This document shows positions 41,699 to 50,230 of a DNA stretch of 64,000 nt, in pieces; positions within the stretch are counted from its first letter, which is position 1, and each line of letters opens with the position of its first letter. The stretch is from Mycobacterium szulgai (GTDB lineage: Bacteria; Actinomycetota; Actinomycetes; Mycobacteriales; Mycobacteriaceae), in the NCBI RefSeq assembly GCF_002116635.1, contig NZ_LQPW01000171.1, positions 39,007 to 103,006 on the forward strand, written 5' to 3'. The notes beneath the pieces were generated by a model. The model did no database searches. It was not told the DNA's origin and saw only the letters and a program-made list of their open reading frames with translations. The position numbers and the translations under genes are program-made.

Positions 41699-42276
41699 CG
41701 CGAGGGAATTTCATTGTTCCTCCGCTTGGCCGGGGCTGATGGAAATCGCGGCGATCGCTCAACAGGCAGCGTCGGCTTTGCCAAGATCCGAATCCCCGTC
41801 CAGTGGCAGCCGCAAGGCGATGGTGCCCCGGGGTCAGGGTGATCTCGACGCCCAACTGGCCGACCCACACCTGTGCGTGCCGAAGTGCGGCGCCGAGGTT
41901 GCCGCGGTTGTTGTAGGCGCCGGCAGTGACCTCCACGGTTTGCTCACCGGCGGCCATCCGGCCCAGCCAGGCGTCGCACATGGTTGGGTCGCCCTCGGTC
42001 GCGTGCGCGAAGGCTGCCCGGGCCTGCTGCGTCTCGCGGTTACGCAGGTGCCGCAGCCCGATCGTGAAGACGTCGAGCGGAGGGCGACACCTGTGGACAT
42101 ACCTCACCAATCCTCTGTCCGATCCTTTGCTGGCAGCCGGGATCGTGCGCGCACGCTGGGGCGCAGCTATGTTGCGATACGAGCTGGCCTGCGCGGTGGG
42201 GGCCGACGGCGTGAATGGCGGCCGGCTTGGGGTCGGTTCTAAGCTCGTGGTCACAGCAGTTAGCAGGGGGTTGCTC
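41699..42276. other. non-coding stretch occupied mainly by the repeat
   Basis: Between the immunity-like gene and the WXG100 gene nothing other than the eccA fragment and its promoter copy is supported. About 80 bp at 41699-41779 and 56 bp at 42221-42276 are unique sequence; CAGGGGG precedes the WXG100 start by six bases. Confidence 0.6.
41780..42220 (-). pseudogene. truncated eccA 5' fragment, direct repeat copy 2
   Basis: Near-identical copy of 39464-39904. The coding part still reads LDVFTIGLRHLRNRETQQARAAF and AHATEGDPTMCDAWLGRM on the minus strand. A one-base deletion in GAGCGGAGGGC just after the start codon and a one-base insertion in CCCCGGGGTC break the frame, and the rest of eccA is absent. 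The intact promoter portion is oriented toward the immunity-like gene and, on the other side, lies 57 bp before the WXG100 gene at 42277. Confidence 0.85.
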
Positions 42277-42579
42277 ATGACGAAGCCGCTCAGGGTCGAT
42301 CTGGCGGATCTAACCGCTTCGGCGGGGCTTGTTCGAGATCAGGCGGCCGCCTTTGGCGCCGCACACACGTCCGCTTTAGCCCGAATGGAAGCGTCGCAAT
42401 CGGGATGGATTGGCACTTCGGCCGCCGCGCTCGTTGCGCTGATCCAGGGATGGGATGCCGAAGCCGCAATGCTCAGCGCTCGGCTTGCCTCGGATGGGAC
42501 GGGACTGGATGCCACCGGCCGGGCGTATGCGAGCACCGACGCCAAGAATGCCGTTCCGCTGACGACCATCACGGTGTAG
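42277..42579 (+). CDS. WXG100-family small secreted protein
   Basis: 100 residues from ATG 42277 (MTKPLRVDLADLTASAGLVRD). The turn SQSGWIGTSAAALVALIQGW has the W-x-G motif between two helices. It is followed after two bases by a larger protein with its own WXG-like N-terminus, recalling the small-Esx/large-effector layout of EsxF-EsxE-CpnT. No YxxxD/E motif was found at its C-terminus. Confidence 0.75.
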   Translation: MTKPLRVDLADLTASAGLVRDQAAAFGAAHTSALARMEASQSGWIGTSAAALVALIQGWDAEAAMLSARLASDGTGLDATGRAYASTDAKNAVPLTTITV

Positions 42580-42581
42580 CC

Positions 42582-43484
42582 ATGGCGGTGAGCTCGATCG
42601 CGGAGATCGACCGGTGGTCGTCCGGAGCTGTGCGCCAAGTCGCGGCCGCAGCACGCGACCGCGCTTCGGCCGCTCAAACCAGCGCCGACACCCTGGGTGC
42701 GCTGCCCGCATTTTTCAGCTGGCACGGCGTCGTGCGCGACGCCGCCCACACATCGATCAGCCAGACCCAAGCCGCCTTGCTGCAGCACTACCAGCAAGCA
42801 CTTAACGTCGCCGCAGCCACTGAAACGGCGGCCGGTCAAATTGACCGGATCAAACAGCGCGTCGCCGATTTGCGCAGCGCCGCAGCCCAGTTAGGGCTGA
42901 TGATCAATCCAGTCTTCAACCACGTCACATTGCCGCCCGGGGGTACGAGGTCCCCGTTGCTAATGGCGGCCGCCCTGCGCCTGCAGACCCAGCTGATCGC
43001 CGCCATTGCCGACGCCAACCGTGTTGACGGCGCACTCACCGAGGCGCTGACCACAAACACCCCGGCGAAGCGCAGCGGCATCCAGTTGGTCGACCATCAC
43101 TGGAAGCAAGACCCGACGACCACGACGACAACCACAACCACGCCGCCGCCCGAATGCAAATCTGAAGACGTAGCAAAGTTGATGAACAAGATAGAGGAGT
43201 GGAATCGCCGGGACGAGGACCTCACCCGCCGGATAATCGAACACAACCGCAAGAAACGTGATTTCGACCTTAACGATCCTGTGCAGGTTCGTCAGGCAGC
43301 CGAGTATCAAGCGGAAGAAGACCGCCTTCAGGTGGAAAGCGACAAATTGAAAGATGACCGAAGGAAACTCATTAATGACGCGGTGCAGTGCGGAGCGAAA
43401 CTATCGGGAAGCAAACTTGATTTTCCGGACGGTACGACTACCCCGACGCCAACCCCTAGCCCGAGCCCAACCCCGTCCCGCTGA
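42582..43484 (+). CDS. WXG-like protein with Thr/Pro linker and coiled coil
   Basis: 300 residues from ATG 42582. Residues 1-105 are helical with ALPAFFSWHGVVRDAAHTSI, a W-x-G, like the N-terminal domain of ESX effectors. A threonine run (TTTTTTTTTPPPECK) at about 190 joins a charged coiled coil (LMNKIEEWNRRDEDLTRRII; EEDRLQVESDKLKDDRRKL), and the end is TTTPTPTPSPSPTPSR. No enzymatic domain is present. The last 110 bases overlap the lipoprotein-like gene in another frame, so an original C-terminal domain may have been lost by frameshift. Confidence 0.7.
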   Translation: MAVSSIAEIDRWSSGAVRQVAAAARDRASAAQTSADTLGALPAFFSWHGVVRDAAHTSISQTQAALLQHYQQALNVAAATETAAGQIDRIKQRVADLRSAAAQLGLMINPVFNHVTLPPGGTRSPLLMAAALRLQTQLIAAIADANRVDGALTEALTTNTPAKRSGIQLVDHHWKQDPTTTTTTTTTPPPECKSEDVAKLMNKIEEWNRRDEDLTRRIIEHNRKKRDFDLNDPVQVRQAAEYQAEEDRLQVESDKLKDDRRKLINDAVQCGAKLSGSKLDFPDGTTTPTPTPSPSPTPSR

Positions 43485-44385
43485 GCGCGCGCTGGCGGCA
43501 GTAGCTGCTGTCGCCGTCATTGGCCTCGCCGCTCTCGGCGCCGCAGGCTGCGGATCCAAAGCCTCAGAAAGGGCTACCGGAACAGCAACTTCGCACAGCT
43601 CGGCAGTCCTCACTTTCGCTCCGCTGCCACCCACGATCGCTGGACCCACCTATGTGTCAGGCCCGGTGAGCAAACTACAGCCCGGATCTCCAATCATGGT
43701 TGGCGACGGGCCCGCCACGACGGTTTGCAAAGCTGGCTTTTACATCGATTACCCAGACCCCAACCTTGCCGGCCAGCGATTACCTGGCTTTGTGACCGCG
43801 GCGCAATGCGCTCAAGGCGGAATGCACGCACCAGTCGCCGTGATGAAAGGCGAAGGCGGCCAACAGAACCCGACGCGAATAAAGATCGGCGAAATAACTT
43901 ACCTCGCTCCTGGCGACACTCGTCCCGCAATTGCCGGTGAACCATGGACCGCACCGAACTCATCTCTCGCGGTGTTCAGTTCAGGGCGAGTTGACTGGGC
44001 GATGCCGGTCGGCTTCATGGTCAACGACCAGCAACCGACGAACGAGATCACACAGTCGGCACGGCCAGTAGAGCAACTCAAAGCTGCCGCCCAATGGAGC
44101 AACGCGTTCGGGGTCGTCACGACTGGGCGCGTGCTCGACCCGGCATCCACCCCGGAGCTGAAGGACATACCGTCGTCGGTGAGCCGGGCCGTCGTGGCTG
44201 CCGACGATAAGACTCAACCCATTGAAGAGTGGGTTCGTGGCTCTCCCGTGACAGTGGAGATCAACGGGGCTACCTACAACCTCGGCATCATTACGTCCAT
44301 CGATGAGTCCAGGCACTGGATCGTGGTCGACCTACTTGCACCCATGCTTGCTGATCAAGGCGCGCGTCTTATCACGACGAGCTGA
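43375..44385 (+). CDS. lipoprotein-like hypothetical protein of the second cassette
   Basis: 336 residues from ATG 43375, with GAAGG 10 bases upstream; ATG 43354 and a CTG near 43489 are alternatives. A hydrophobic stretch ending LAALGAAGCGSKAS provides a lipobox, but the 49 residues before the helix are unusually long for a lipoprotein, so a downstream start may be the true one. The exported part has APLPPTIAGPTYVSGPVSKL and a C-terminal strand-rich segment VTVEINGATYNLGIITSID. It overlaps the preceding gene by 110 bp. Family unknown; could protect the envelope against its upstream partner. Confidence 0.6.
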   Translation: MTRCSAERNYREANLIFRTVRLPRRQPLARAQPRPAERALAAVAAVAVIGLAALGAAGCGSKASERATGTATSHSSAVLTFAPLPPTIAGPTYVSGPVSKLQPGSPIMVGDGPATTVCKAGFYIDYPDPNLAGQRLPGFVTAAQCAQGGMHAPVAVMKGEGGQQNPTRIKIGEITYLAPGDTRPAIAGEPWTAPNSSLAVFSSGRVDWAMPVGFMVNDQQPTNEITQSARPVEQLKAAAQWSNAFGVVTTGRVLDPASTPELKDIPSSVSRAVVAADDKTQPIEEWVRGSPVTVEINGATYNLGIITSIDESRHWIVVDLLAPMLADQGARLITTS

Positions 44386-44434
44386 TCCGAATGTTCGCCG
44401 GTCCTCGCAGTTGTCAAAACGGCGGCCAAGCAGC

Positions 44435-45376
44435 CTAGGCTTTGGCGGTACCGAAAGGTGGTTCCTCAGCTTCGATTTCGGGGTTAGCTCCGAAATTCTG
44501 CTCGGTGCCTTTCGGCGGATCGTAGATCTTGCTCTCCGGAAAGATCTTTGGATCGCGCTTGACCGATGCGCCGCCCTCACCGGATCCGCGGTGCGCCATC
44601 GGCATCATTGGCATCATCGGCATACCTGCGCGGCTTGCCCCGGCCGTGGACGTCGACGCCCCCGCCGCCGCAGCCGGAATTGCACTGGGCGCCAACGCAC
44701 TTGAGGTTGTCATCGGAGTGACCGGCTCGTCCAGACCCGCTGGCACGGTCACACCCAGGCCGCCACCACCAGCACCCACAGCGCCAGCGGCATCTAGCCC
44801 CGCCGCAGCGGCCCCTGCCATGGGCTCGATGCCGCTGGCGCCTGCCTTGCCGGCCTGTGAGAATAGCTGACTCACCTGCTGTGTGGCCTGACCGAACAAC
44901 TGGCTGAACTGCTGACTGAGCTGACCAAATTGCTGACCGAACTGTCCGCCCATTTGAGCAGCCATCTGCAGCATCTGCTGCAACATCTGCTGCATCATTT
45001 GCTCGGGCTTTTCGGCGCCCTGCTTGGCCTTGTCCTGGGCCTGTTGCTCAAGCGACTCCGGGTCACCTGGATTCTTGGCGAGGCGAGCTCGCCCGGCGTT
45101 GGTCAGATCCTGACCCTCGATGTTCGACAAACCCGTTTGGACGTCTTGGTCGGTCTGAGTGGCTCCTCCGGTGAGCTGTGGGGGCGTGAGCGCGAGCCCA
45201 CCGTGCAGACCCGTCAGTAGCGATCCAAGCGCACCTCCGAACGGACTATCGCCCGGCACTGGCGCAAATCCGAAGGTGACTTCCTCGGCTAAGTTGCCCG
45301 CCCCAAACCCGTTCTCAGCCAACTGGCCGGATAAATCTCGAAACATCGGGATATCAAAATGCATTGGCTGGTTCAC
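44435..45376 (-). CDS. Gln/Met- and Ala-rich ESX-associated protein, Rv3900c-like
   Basis: 313 residues from GTG 45376, with GGGAGG about 10 bases upstream; ATG 45364 is an alternative. The N-terminus (MHFDIPMFRDLSGQLAENGF) is followed by a helical glutamine-methionine segment (EQMMQQMLQQMLQMAAQMGG; FGQQFGQLSQQFSQLFGQ), an alanine/glycine-rich stretch with repeated MPMMPMMPM, and an acidic tail. Length and composition resemble M. tuberculosis Rv3900c near ESX-2; I am not certain of the orthology. It overlaps the large protein gene upstream by 23 bp. Confidence 0.65.
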   Translation of the reverse strand: MNQPMHFDIPMFRDLSGQLAENGFGAGNLAEEVTFGFAPVPGDSPFGGALGSLLTGLHGGLALTPPQLTGGATQTDQDVQTGLSNIEGQDLTNAGRARLAKNPGDPESLEQQAQDKAKQGAEKPEQMMQQMLQQMLQMAAQMGGQFGQQFGQLSQQFSQLFGQATQQVSQLFSQAGKAGASGIEPMAGAAAAGLDAAGAVGAGGGGLGVTVPAGLDEPVTPMTTSSALAPSAIPAAAAGASTSTAGASRAGMPMMPMMPMAHRGSGEGGASVKRDPKIFPESKIYDPPKGTEQNFGANPEIEAEEPPFGTAKA

Positions 45377-47837
45377 GCGGGTACCGCCTCCCTTCGGTAT
45401 CGATAAGTTCCAGCAGCATCGACCACGAATACAAGGCGTCAAGTAACGCCTGCCGCGGTGATGCGTTACGCAAAGCCAACACCGTCTCGGTTGCATACGA
45501 CTGGACCAAGAACGGCCGACTTGCTCCTCCCCCGGTATCTAACCGGCCGATATCGACATTGCGCACATCGATTCTCGCAGCAAAGTCCCTTTCCCACAAA
45601 ACTTCGTTCTCGTTCGTCAACGCAACCCAGCCAAGACGATCGATCTTTTTAGGTTCCAACAGGTTTGGGTCCGCATTCAGGGCCGCCAGGATCGACCGTC
45701 GGACCGAGCTCGCGTCGTCGGCTTTCTCCACCGCATCGTGTGCAATCCACAACGCCTGCCGCCGCTGGTCGTGGGGATCTGTGATTGCGTCGGCCGCTAC
45801 CAGCCGGGCGGCCGACACTGCAAACGTCTCCCGCCCGGCCGTCGGGACGCCCAACAAATCCGGTCTCGGCCGCTGCACCGCGTCCGCGAACGCGAACGGC
45901 ACGCCCGCCGCCACACCGGGCGCGCTACTGTGCGTCGATGCCAGCGCCGTGAGCGTCCCCGACGCGGCGGCAGCCGCGTACTCGACTATCACTCGAGCCG
46001 GATCCAACAAACCTTCCCAGCGCGCGGAATCCTCGTGTTTCCAAGGTAATACGGCATTCTCTGGCAACAACACGTTCGGCGGAAACCAGCTACGGCCGCG
46101 ATCGGTGGTCACGACTACCTGGCGCCGCCCCCCCGTCACAACCATTCCCGCGGCCCACCTCACGGTGGATCCTCCGCCGGCGGTCTCCAGCACTGTGCGC
46201 ACCATCGCCAGATCCATGTCGACCACCTGCCGTTGCGGATCCTCTGCGCCCCGAAATATCAGCGGTACTGGGACAATTGCGGCGTCGTCAACGGGCGCCA
46301 AGTGCGGCACGGGGCCCGCTGCCCCTTCCTCGTCAGCGGCCCCATGGGTCTCGTGCGACCCCGGCGAAACACTCGACGATGTCGACGAATGCTGCCCTGA
46401 GGGCGAATGCGGCCCGGGCGTGGCGGGTACGGCAGCCGGCGCACCCGATGACGCGGACGCAGGCATATGCATCACGGACTGAGCCGGTGCAGCAGCCGCC
46501 ATCGGCGGCGGCGCAACGGCCGGCGCGGTCGGCGCCACCGGTGTAAGCGGGGGAACCGCGGCAATAGGCGAACTTGTCGGAGCGACCGCAGCAGCGGCCG
46601 TCGTACCTGCCAGCGGCGCTGCGCTCATCGGTGCACCCGCAAGCGGAGTGGCAGCAGCCGCCGCGGCAGGACCTAATCCGGCGGCCGGCGCTGCCAAACC
46701 AGTAACCGTCCCGGTCGGCGCTACTATGCCCGCTTGCGTTTCGATCCCTGCGAGCCCACCGGACGGCGAAACCGACGGCAAGGGAGACCCAGCAGTGGCC
46801 GGCGCCCCGGCGACCGCCGGCGCTCCGGTCACCGGCGACCCAAGCGCAGGTGCGCCCGGAGCTCCCACAGGCGTAGCGCCGGCGCCAGGGACACTCGATA
46901 CCGGCGCACCCGATGCGGGGGAAAGTCCCGCCGCCGGGAGTCCAGCCGACGAACCGGTCGCAGGAGCCATTCCGGTGCCCAGAACCCCTGAGGGCGCCCC
47001 TGGCATCGCGGCAGCATTCGTGGGCACGCCGCCTGGCGACATTGCGGTCGGATTCGGCAACAGAGGCGCACCCTCAGGCAGTCCCGGCCCGCCAAGTGCG
47101 GGTGCACCGCCAACGGACATTCCTGCCGGATTACTAGTCGCCGGTGCACCTTGCGGTATGGCCGCGGCGCCTGGCGGCACTCCACCTGAAGACATCCCGG
47201 CCGGATTGCCTCCCGCAAGACCCCCCTGGGGCACCGCGGGAGCACCGGGCGGTGCGCCACCTGAAGACATTCCGGTTGGATTGCCCGGTGCCGTGGCGCC
47301 GTGCGGCAGCCCGGTCGGCGGGCCGCCAATGGCCGTAACCCAGCCGGGCAATGCCGCAAGCCCAGCAATGGCAGCTCCCGAGATTCCCGTGACCTGCGTA
47401 TGAGCCTCGGTGATCACCGTCTGGATCAACTCATCAACGTTCTGGCCTACTAGTTCCAACTCGACTCTTGCCGCCTCAAAAGCCGCGATGGCGGCTTCCG
47501 CCCAGTCCACGACACCAGCCATTGCGCCGAGCATCGCGCCGAGTGACTCGGCCCAGGCCGCAACACAAGCGGAGGCCTCGCCGAATTGCGCGGCGCACTT
47601 GCCCACATAAACGAAGTATTTGGCCCAGGCTGACGAAATCGCTTCAGCTAATGCCCCTTGGCCATAGCCGAGCAACTGCACCGCCTGCACCTGGCCATCT
47701 CCGGCGATGAACCCTAACTCGGCGCCAGCTTTGCCAAGCTGCAAAGACCAGTTGCTCAGACTTTCAGGGGTTATCGACGATTCCCAGTAAGGACCGAGAA
47801 TCTGGTCAGCATGCGGCGTGCTCGGTTTCGGAGTCAT
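45354..47837 (-). CDS. large Rv3899c-like ESX-associated protein with repeat-rich middle
   Basis: 827 residues from ATG 47837, which overlaps the TGA of the upstream membrane protein as ATGA. Residues 1-180 are helical with ITPESLSNWSLQLGKAGAELG and AISSAWAKYFVYVGKCAAQF, resembling PPE or WXG-like export domains. About 185-550 are repeats of the type GNPAGMSSGGVPPGAAAIPQG, rich in Pro, Gly, Ala and Met. The C-terminal ~230 residues form a folded domain (VVDMDLAMVRTVLETAGGGS; TDRGRSWFPPNVLLPENAVL; LLDALYSWSMLLELIDTEG), similar to that of Rv3899c. It is much longer than Rv3899c (410). A secreted or surface substrate is likely. Confidence 0.7.
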   Translation of the reverse strand: MTPKPSTPHADQILGPYWESSITPESLSNWSLQLGKAGAELGFIAGDGQVQAVQLLGYGQGALAEAISSAWAKYFVYVGKCAAQFGEASACVAAWAESLGAMLGAMAGVVDWAEAAIAAFEAARVELELVGQNVDELIQTVITEAHTQVTGISGAAIAGLAALPGWVTAIGGPPTGLPHGATAPGNPTGMSSGGAPPGAPAVPQGGLAGGNPAGMSSGGVPPGAAAIPQGAPATSNPAGMSVGGAPALGGPGLPEGAPLLPNPTAMSPGGVPTNAAAMPGAPSGVLGTGMAPATGSSAGLPAAGLSPASGAPVSSVPGAGATPVGAPGAPALGSPVTGAPAVAGAPATAGSPLPSVSPSGGLAGIETQAGIVAPTGTVTGLAAPAAGLGPAAAAAATPLAGAPMSAAPLAGTTAAAAVAPTSSPIAAVPPLTPVAPTAPAVAPPPMAAAAPAQSVMHMPASASSGAPAAVPATPGPHSPSGQHSSTSSSVSPGSHETHGAADEEGAAGPVPHLAPVDDAAIVPVPLIFRGAEDPQRQVVDMDLAMVRTVLETAGGGSTVRWAAGMVVTGGRRQVVVTTDRGRSWFPPNVLLPENAVLPWKHEDSARWEGLLDPARVIVEYAAAAASGTLTALASTHSSAPGVAAGVPFAFADAVQRPRPDLLGVPTAGRETFAVSAARLVAADAITDPHDQRRQALWIAHDAVEKADDASSVRRSILAALNADPNLLEPKKIDRLGWVALTNENEVLWERDFAARIDVRNVDIGRLDTGGGASRPFLVQSYATETVLALRNASPRQALLDALYSWSMLLELIDTEGRRYPREPANAF

Positions 47838-48484
47838 CCTGTGCCGCAAGTGCGATTAAGCGCTAAGCCTGCCCCTTCTACGGCGGCTACGTCACCGTCG
47901 TCAATCGGCTGGCGAGCTGTGAGCTTACGAACTTCCACTCGCTGCTTTGCAATGAACAAATGCGCTGCGGCGGCGACGTCGGCCGGTTCTGGGGCGATCT
48001 GTGTCTCGAATACATTCAGGATCTTGTTGATCTGCGCCGCCCGAGTATCAGCCAGCTGGTCTATCGCCGGATTGCCATAAACCCATCCGGGCGGCATTCG
48101 GGTAACCTGACCCATGTCAATCTGTGCTGTCATCCATGCCGCGCACGTACTCCCGCCGGACGATTTGGTTGGCTTCGTTGTCGTCGTGGCAGCCATGGAT
48201 GGCTTCGAGAGGTCCGAGCTTTGACCGGCGTCTCTAAAGAAGATCGCTGCAGCTATGAGCGCACCTGCAATCAAGATTGCGGCGATGACCGCCCATGGGA
48301 ACCACGGAAACCGTGGCCGATTCAGCGGCGCAGGCCCGCCGGGATAAGCGACCTGGCCGTGGCCGGCGTCATTGTGGCCTGTCTGGCCCTGCACAGGATG
48401 CTGTGCTCCCCCGGGCGCGAACGCGTCCATAGATGGCATGGTACCTGCAGGAATGGCCTCGCGCGGGTCCCCCGATAAGGTCAT
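47834..48484 (-). CDS. single-pass membrane protein, Rv3901c-like position
   Basis: 216 residues from ATG 48484; ATG 48439 and ATG 48430 are also possible and would leave more room for a promoter against the divergent gene at 48491. A cytosolic glycine/histidine/proline-rich part is followed by one membrane helix (FPWAVIAAILIAGALIAAAIF), a Thr/Lys/Ser linker (ATTTTKPTKSSGGS), and an extracytoplasmic domain with two cysteines (STCAAWMTAQIDMG; LNRTCGTG). It is coupled to the large protein gene downstream. It may form part of an ESX-associated envelope complex. Confidence 0.65.
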   Translation of the reverse strand: MTLSGDPREAIPAGTMPSMDAFAPGGAQHPVQGQTGHNDAGHGQVAYPGGPAPLNRPRFPWFPWAVIAAILIAGALIAAAIFFRDAGQSSDLSKPSMAATTTTKPTKSSGGSTCAAWMTAQIDMGQVTRMPPGWVYGNPAIDQLADTRAAQINKILNVFETQIAPEPADVAAAAHLFIAKQRVEVRKLTARQPIDDGDVAAVEGAGLALNRTCGTG

Positions 48485-48490
48485 CGGAGT

Positions 48491-48823
48491 ATGAGCAGCG
48501 TCCACCCGGAAGTCCAAAAGGCCATGGACTTCGCCGACCAGGTCAGCGAGCGGCTGATGGCGTCGCTCGACGAGATGCGCACCTACACCGCTGAACGGTT
48601 GTCCGAAGACCGCGAGATCGCCGTCAAGGTCGACATGAACGGCGAGTTGGTCGACCTGTGGCTCAAGCCCGGCGTGCTGGATCGCAAAAGCGCCGCGGCC
48701 ATCGCCAAGGAGATCTCACGACTGGTGGCCGCAGCCAACGAGGACGCCGCCGCCGCGGTGGCGCGGTTGTACCAAGAGACGACCGCCGACGAGCCGGCGG
48801 CTGACGTAGACGAGGCGTCATGA
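48491..48823 (+). CDS. YbaB/EbfC-type, EspL-like protein
   Basis: 110 residues. VQKAMDFADQVSERLMASLDEM and EDREIAVKVDMNGELVDLWLKPGVLDRKSAAAIAKEISRLVAAANEDAAAAVARL match the YbaB/EbfC fold, which binds DNA in some bacteria; the ESX-1 protein EspL (Rv3880c) is a family member. Overlaps the next gene as ATGA. First gene of a rightward accessory group of four. Confidence 0.8.
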   Translation: MSSVHPEVQKAMDFADQVSERLMASLDEMRTYTAERLSEDREIAVKVDMNGELVDLWLKPGVLDRKSAAAIAKEISRLVAAANEDAAAAVARLYQETTADEPAADVDEAS

Positions 48824-49155
48824 CCAATCCGAGCAACGCAGAGACGCCCTTCGAGGAACGCGCCTACGAAGTGTTCAACCAACGCCGAACGGTTGGCGTG
48901 CTGGCGGCCCACGGCGGCGCCGTGCGGGGCATATTCCTTCACGAAGACGTCCGAAAAATGACGGAACGCACCCTGACACAAGAGATTTTGAAGGTGGCAT
49001 CGGTAGCGTCGGCGCGCGGCAGACTGAGCCTGCGCGAGCAGCTGATGGCCGCAGCCGGAGAACAACCTCTACAGCCGTCGGTCTTCGAACTCCTGCCTGA
49101 GGCGCCCACCGAAGAGGAGTACGAAGCGTTCAAACGTCAAACTCTGAAGTACTGA
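48820..49155 (+). CDS. EspD-like (DUF2694) protein
   Basis: 111 residues. FEERAYEVFNQRRTVGVLAAHGGAVRGIFLHEDVRKMTERTLTQEILKVASVASARGRLSLREQLMA follows the pattern of the EspD core, in which a hydrophobic strand-turn-strand precedes an M-x-E-x-x-L-x-x-E-I-L helix. EspD in ESX-1 stabilises EspA/EspC. The pairing with an EspL-like gene supports a secretion accessory role. No membrane segment. Confidence 0.65.
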   Translation: MTNPSNAETPFEERAYEVFNQRRTVGVLAAHGGAVRGIFLHEDVRKMTERTLTQEILKVASVASARGRLSLREQLMAAAGEQPLQPSVFELLPEAPTEEEYEAFKRQTLKY

Positions 49156-49234
49156 TGCGACGCCGTCCGCGGACCTACGCTGGGCGGAAGTTTGCGCTGC
49201 AGTGGAGTCATGGGACGTTGATCGGTGGTGTGTT

Positions 49235-50227
49235 GTGACAAGAGAGCCACCTTCGCGCACCCGCTTGTACCTTGTGATCGGCGGACTCGCCGCAGTGGCT
49301 GCGGTTGTGGTGGCTGCCGCGCTCGTCCTCACAGGCAGCTCTGGACATGGCGGCGCAAAGTCTGCCGACGAAGCGGTCAGGATCTATCTCGAAGCCCTCG
49401 CCCGCGGCGATGCCCGGGGTGCGCTGGCAATCGCAAAAACCCGGCCGGCCGACCGGACGTTCCTTACCGACGAGATACTCAAGATGCAGATCACCAAGGC
49501 GCCGATCAGCAACATTCGGATCCTGCAATCGTCCAACCGGGTGTCAGCGCACGTGATCGCCACTTTCGGCGATCAGACATCTGACGAGACGATCGTGGTT
49601 GTCCCGCCGAAGGCGGGCGATGGTTGGAAGCTCGACCACGGCGCCATCGCACTCACCTCCGGTAAGGGCAGCCGTTCCGTTGCCGCCCCGGCTCTACTGG
49701 ACAGCATCACGATTTTCGGCCAACCAATCTCGGGAACCGGTGTCGCCTATGTCTTTCCGGGCTGGGTCGATGTCGGCTCGAGGAACCAGTACGTCGACGT
49801 CACGCCGTCGATCGAGCAGCAGACCCTACTGAACGGCATCAACCGGGCGGGCCAAATCAACCTGATGCCGCATTTCGTAGCTAGCACGACGGGCAAGGAA
49901 GAGGCCCGGCGCGCAATCGAGGCGGCTCTGGCGAAATGCGCCCAGTCACGGCAATTTTCGCCGCCCAACTGTCCGCAGCATGTTCCACCCCAGGGATTCA
50001 TCGATGGCACCGCGTCATGGAGCGGGCCCGTCAATTCCGACGCAATCCACGTCGACCGGTTCAATGAGCGCCAGGGGACGATTAACTTCTTTGGCATGGC
50101 GGATTTCGGGACCCTCACCGTGCAGCGATCCGATGGCCGGACATTTACGATGCCGCACTTGCCAATTGCGGTAACCGGCGCGGCCGACCTCACGCAGTCA
50201 CCGCCGAAGATCACGATGGGTCTGTGA
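49235..50227 (+). CDS. single-pass membrane protein of ESX accessory group
   Basis: 330 residues from GTG 49235 (MTREPPSRTRLYLVIGG). One N-terminal membrane helix (LVIGGLAAVAAVVVAAALVL) is followed by a large extracytoplasmic region. The first part (DEAVRIYLEALARGDARGALAIAKTRPAD) is like an NTF2/DUF4878-type domain, and a second (GQINLMPHFVASTTGKEEARR; FSPPNCPQHVPPQGFIDGTA) has two cysteines. Stop is three bases before the next start. The frame extends upstream to another GTG (49202), but the 49235 start gives a normal signal-anchor. Confidence 0.65.
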   Translation: MTREPPSRTRLYLVIGGLAAVAAVVVAAALVLTGSSGHGGAKSADEAVRIYLEALARGDARGALAIAKTRPADRTFLTDEILKMQITKAPISNIRILQSSNRVSAHVIATFGDQTSDETIVVVPPKAGDGWKLDHGAIALTSGKGSRSVAAPALLDSITIFGQPISGTGVAYVFPGWVDVGSRNQYVDVTPSIEQQTLLNGINRAGQINLMPHFVASTTGKEEARRAIEAALAKCAQSRQFSPPNCPQHVPPQGFIDGTASWSGPVNSDAIHVDRFNERQGTINFFGMADFGTLTVQRSDGRTFTMPHLPIAVTGAADLTQSPPKITMGL

Positions 50228-50230
50228 GAT

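Noticed and set aside
41586..42278. 230-codon frame covering the eccA fragment as a functional gene
   Set aside because: It joins pieces of several frames; the homologous part is out of frame with the original start and ends after about 100 codons.
46648..47403. 251-codon open frame on the plus strand rich in Pro, Ala and Gly
   Set aside because: Antisense shadow of the repeat-rich part of the 827-residue gene; high GC keeps several frames open.
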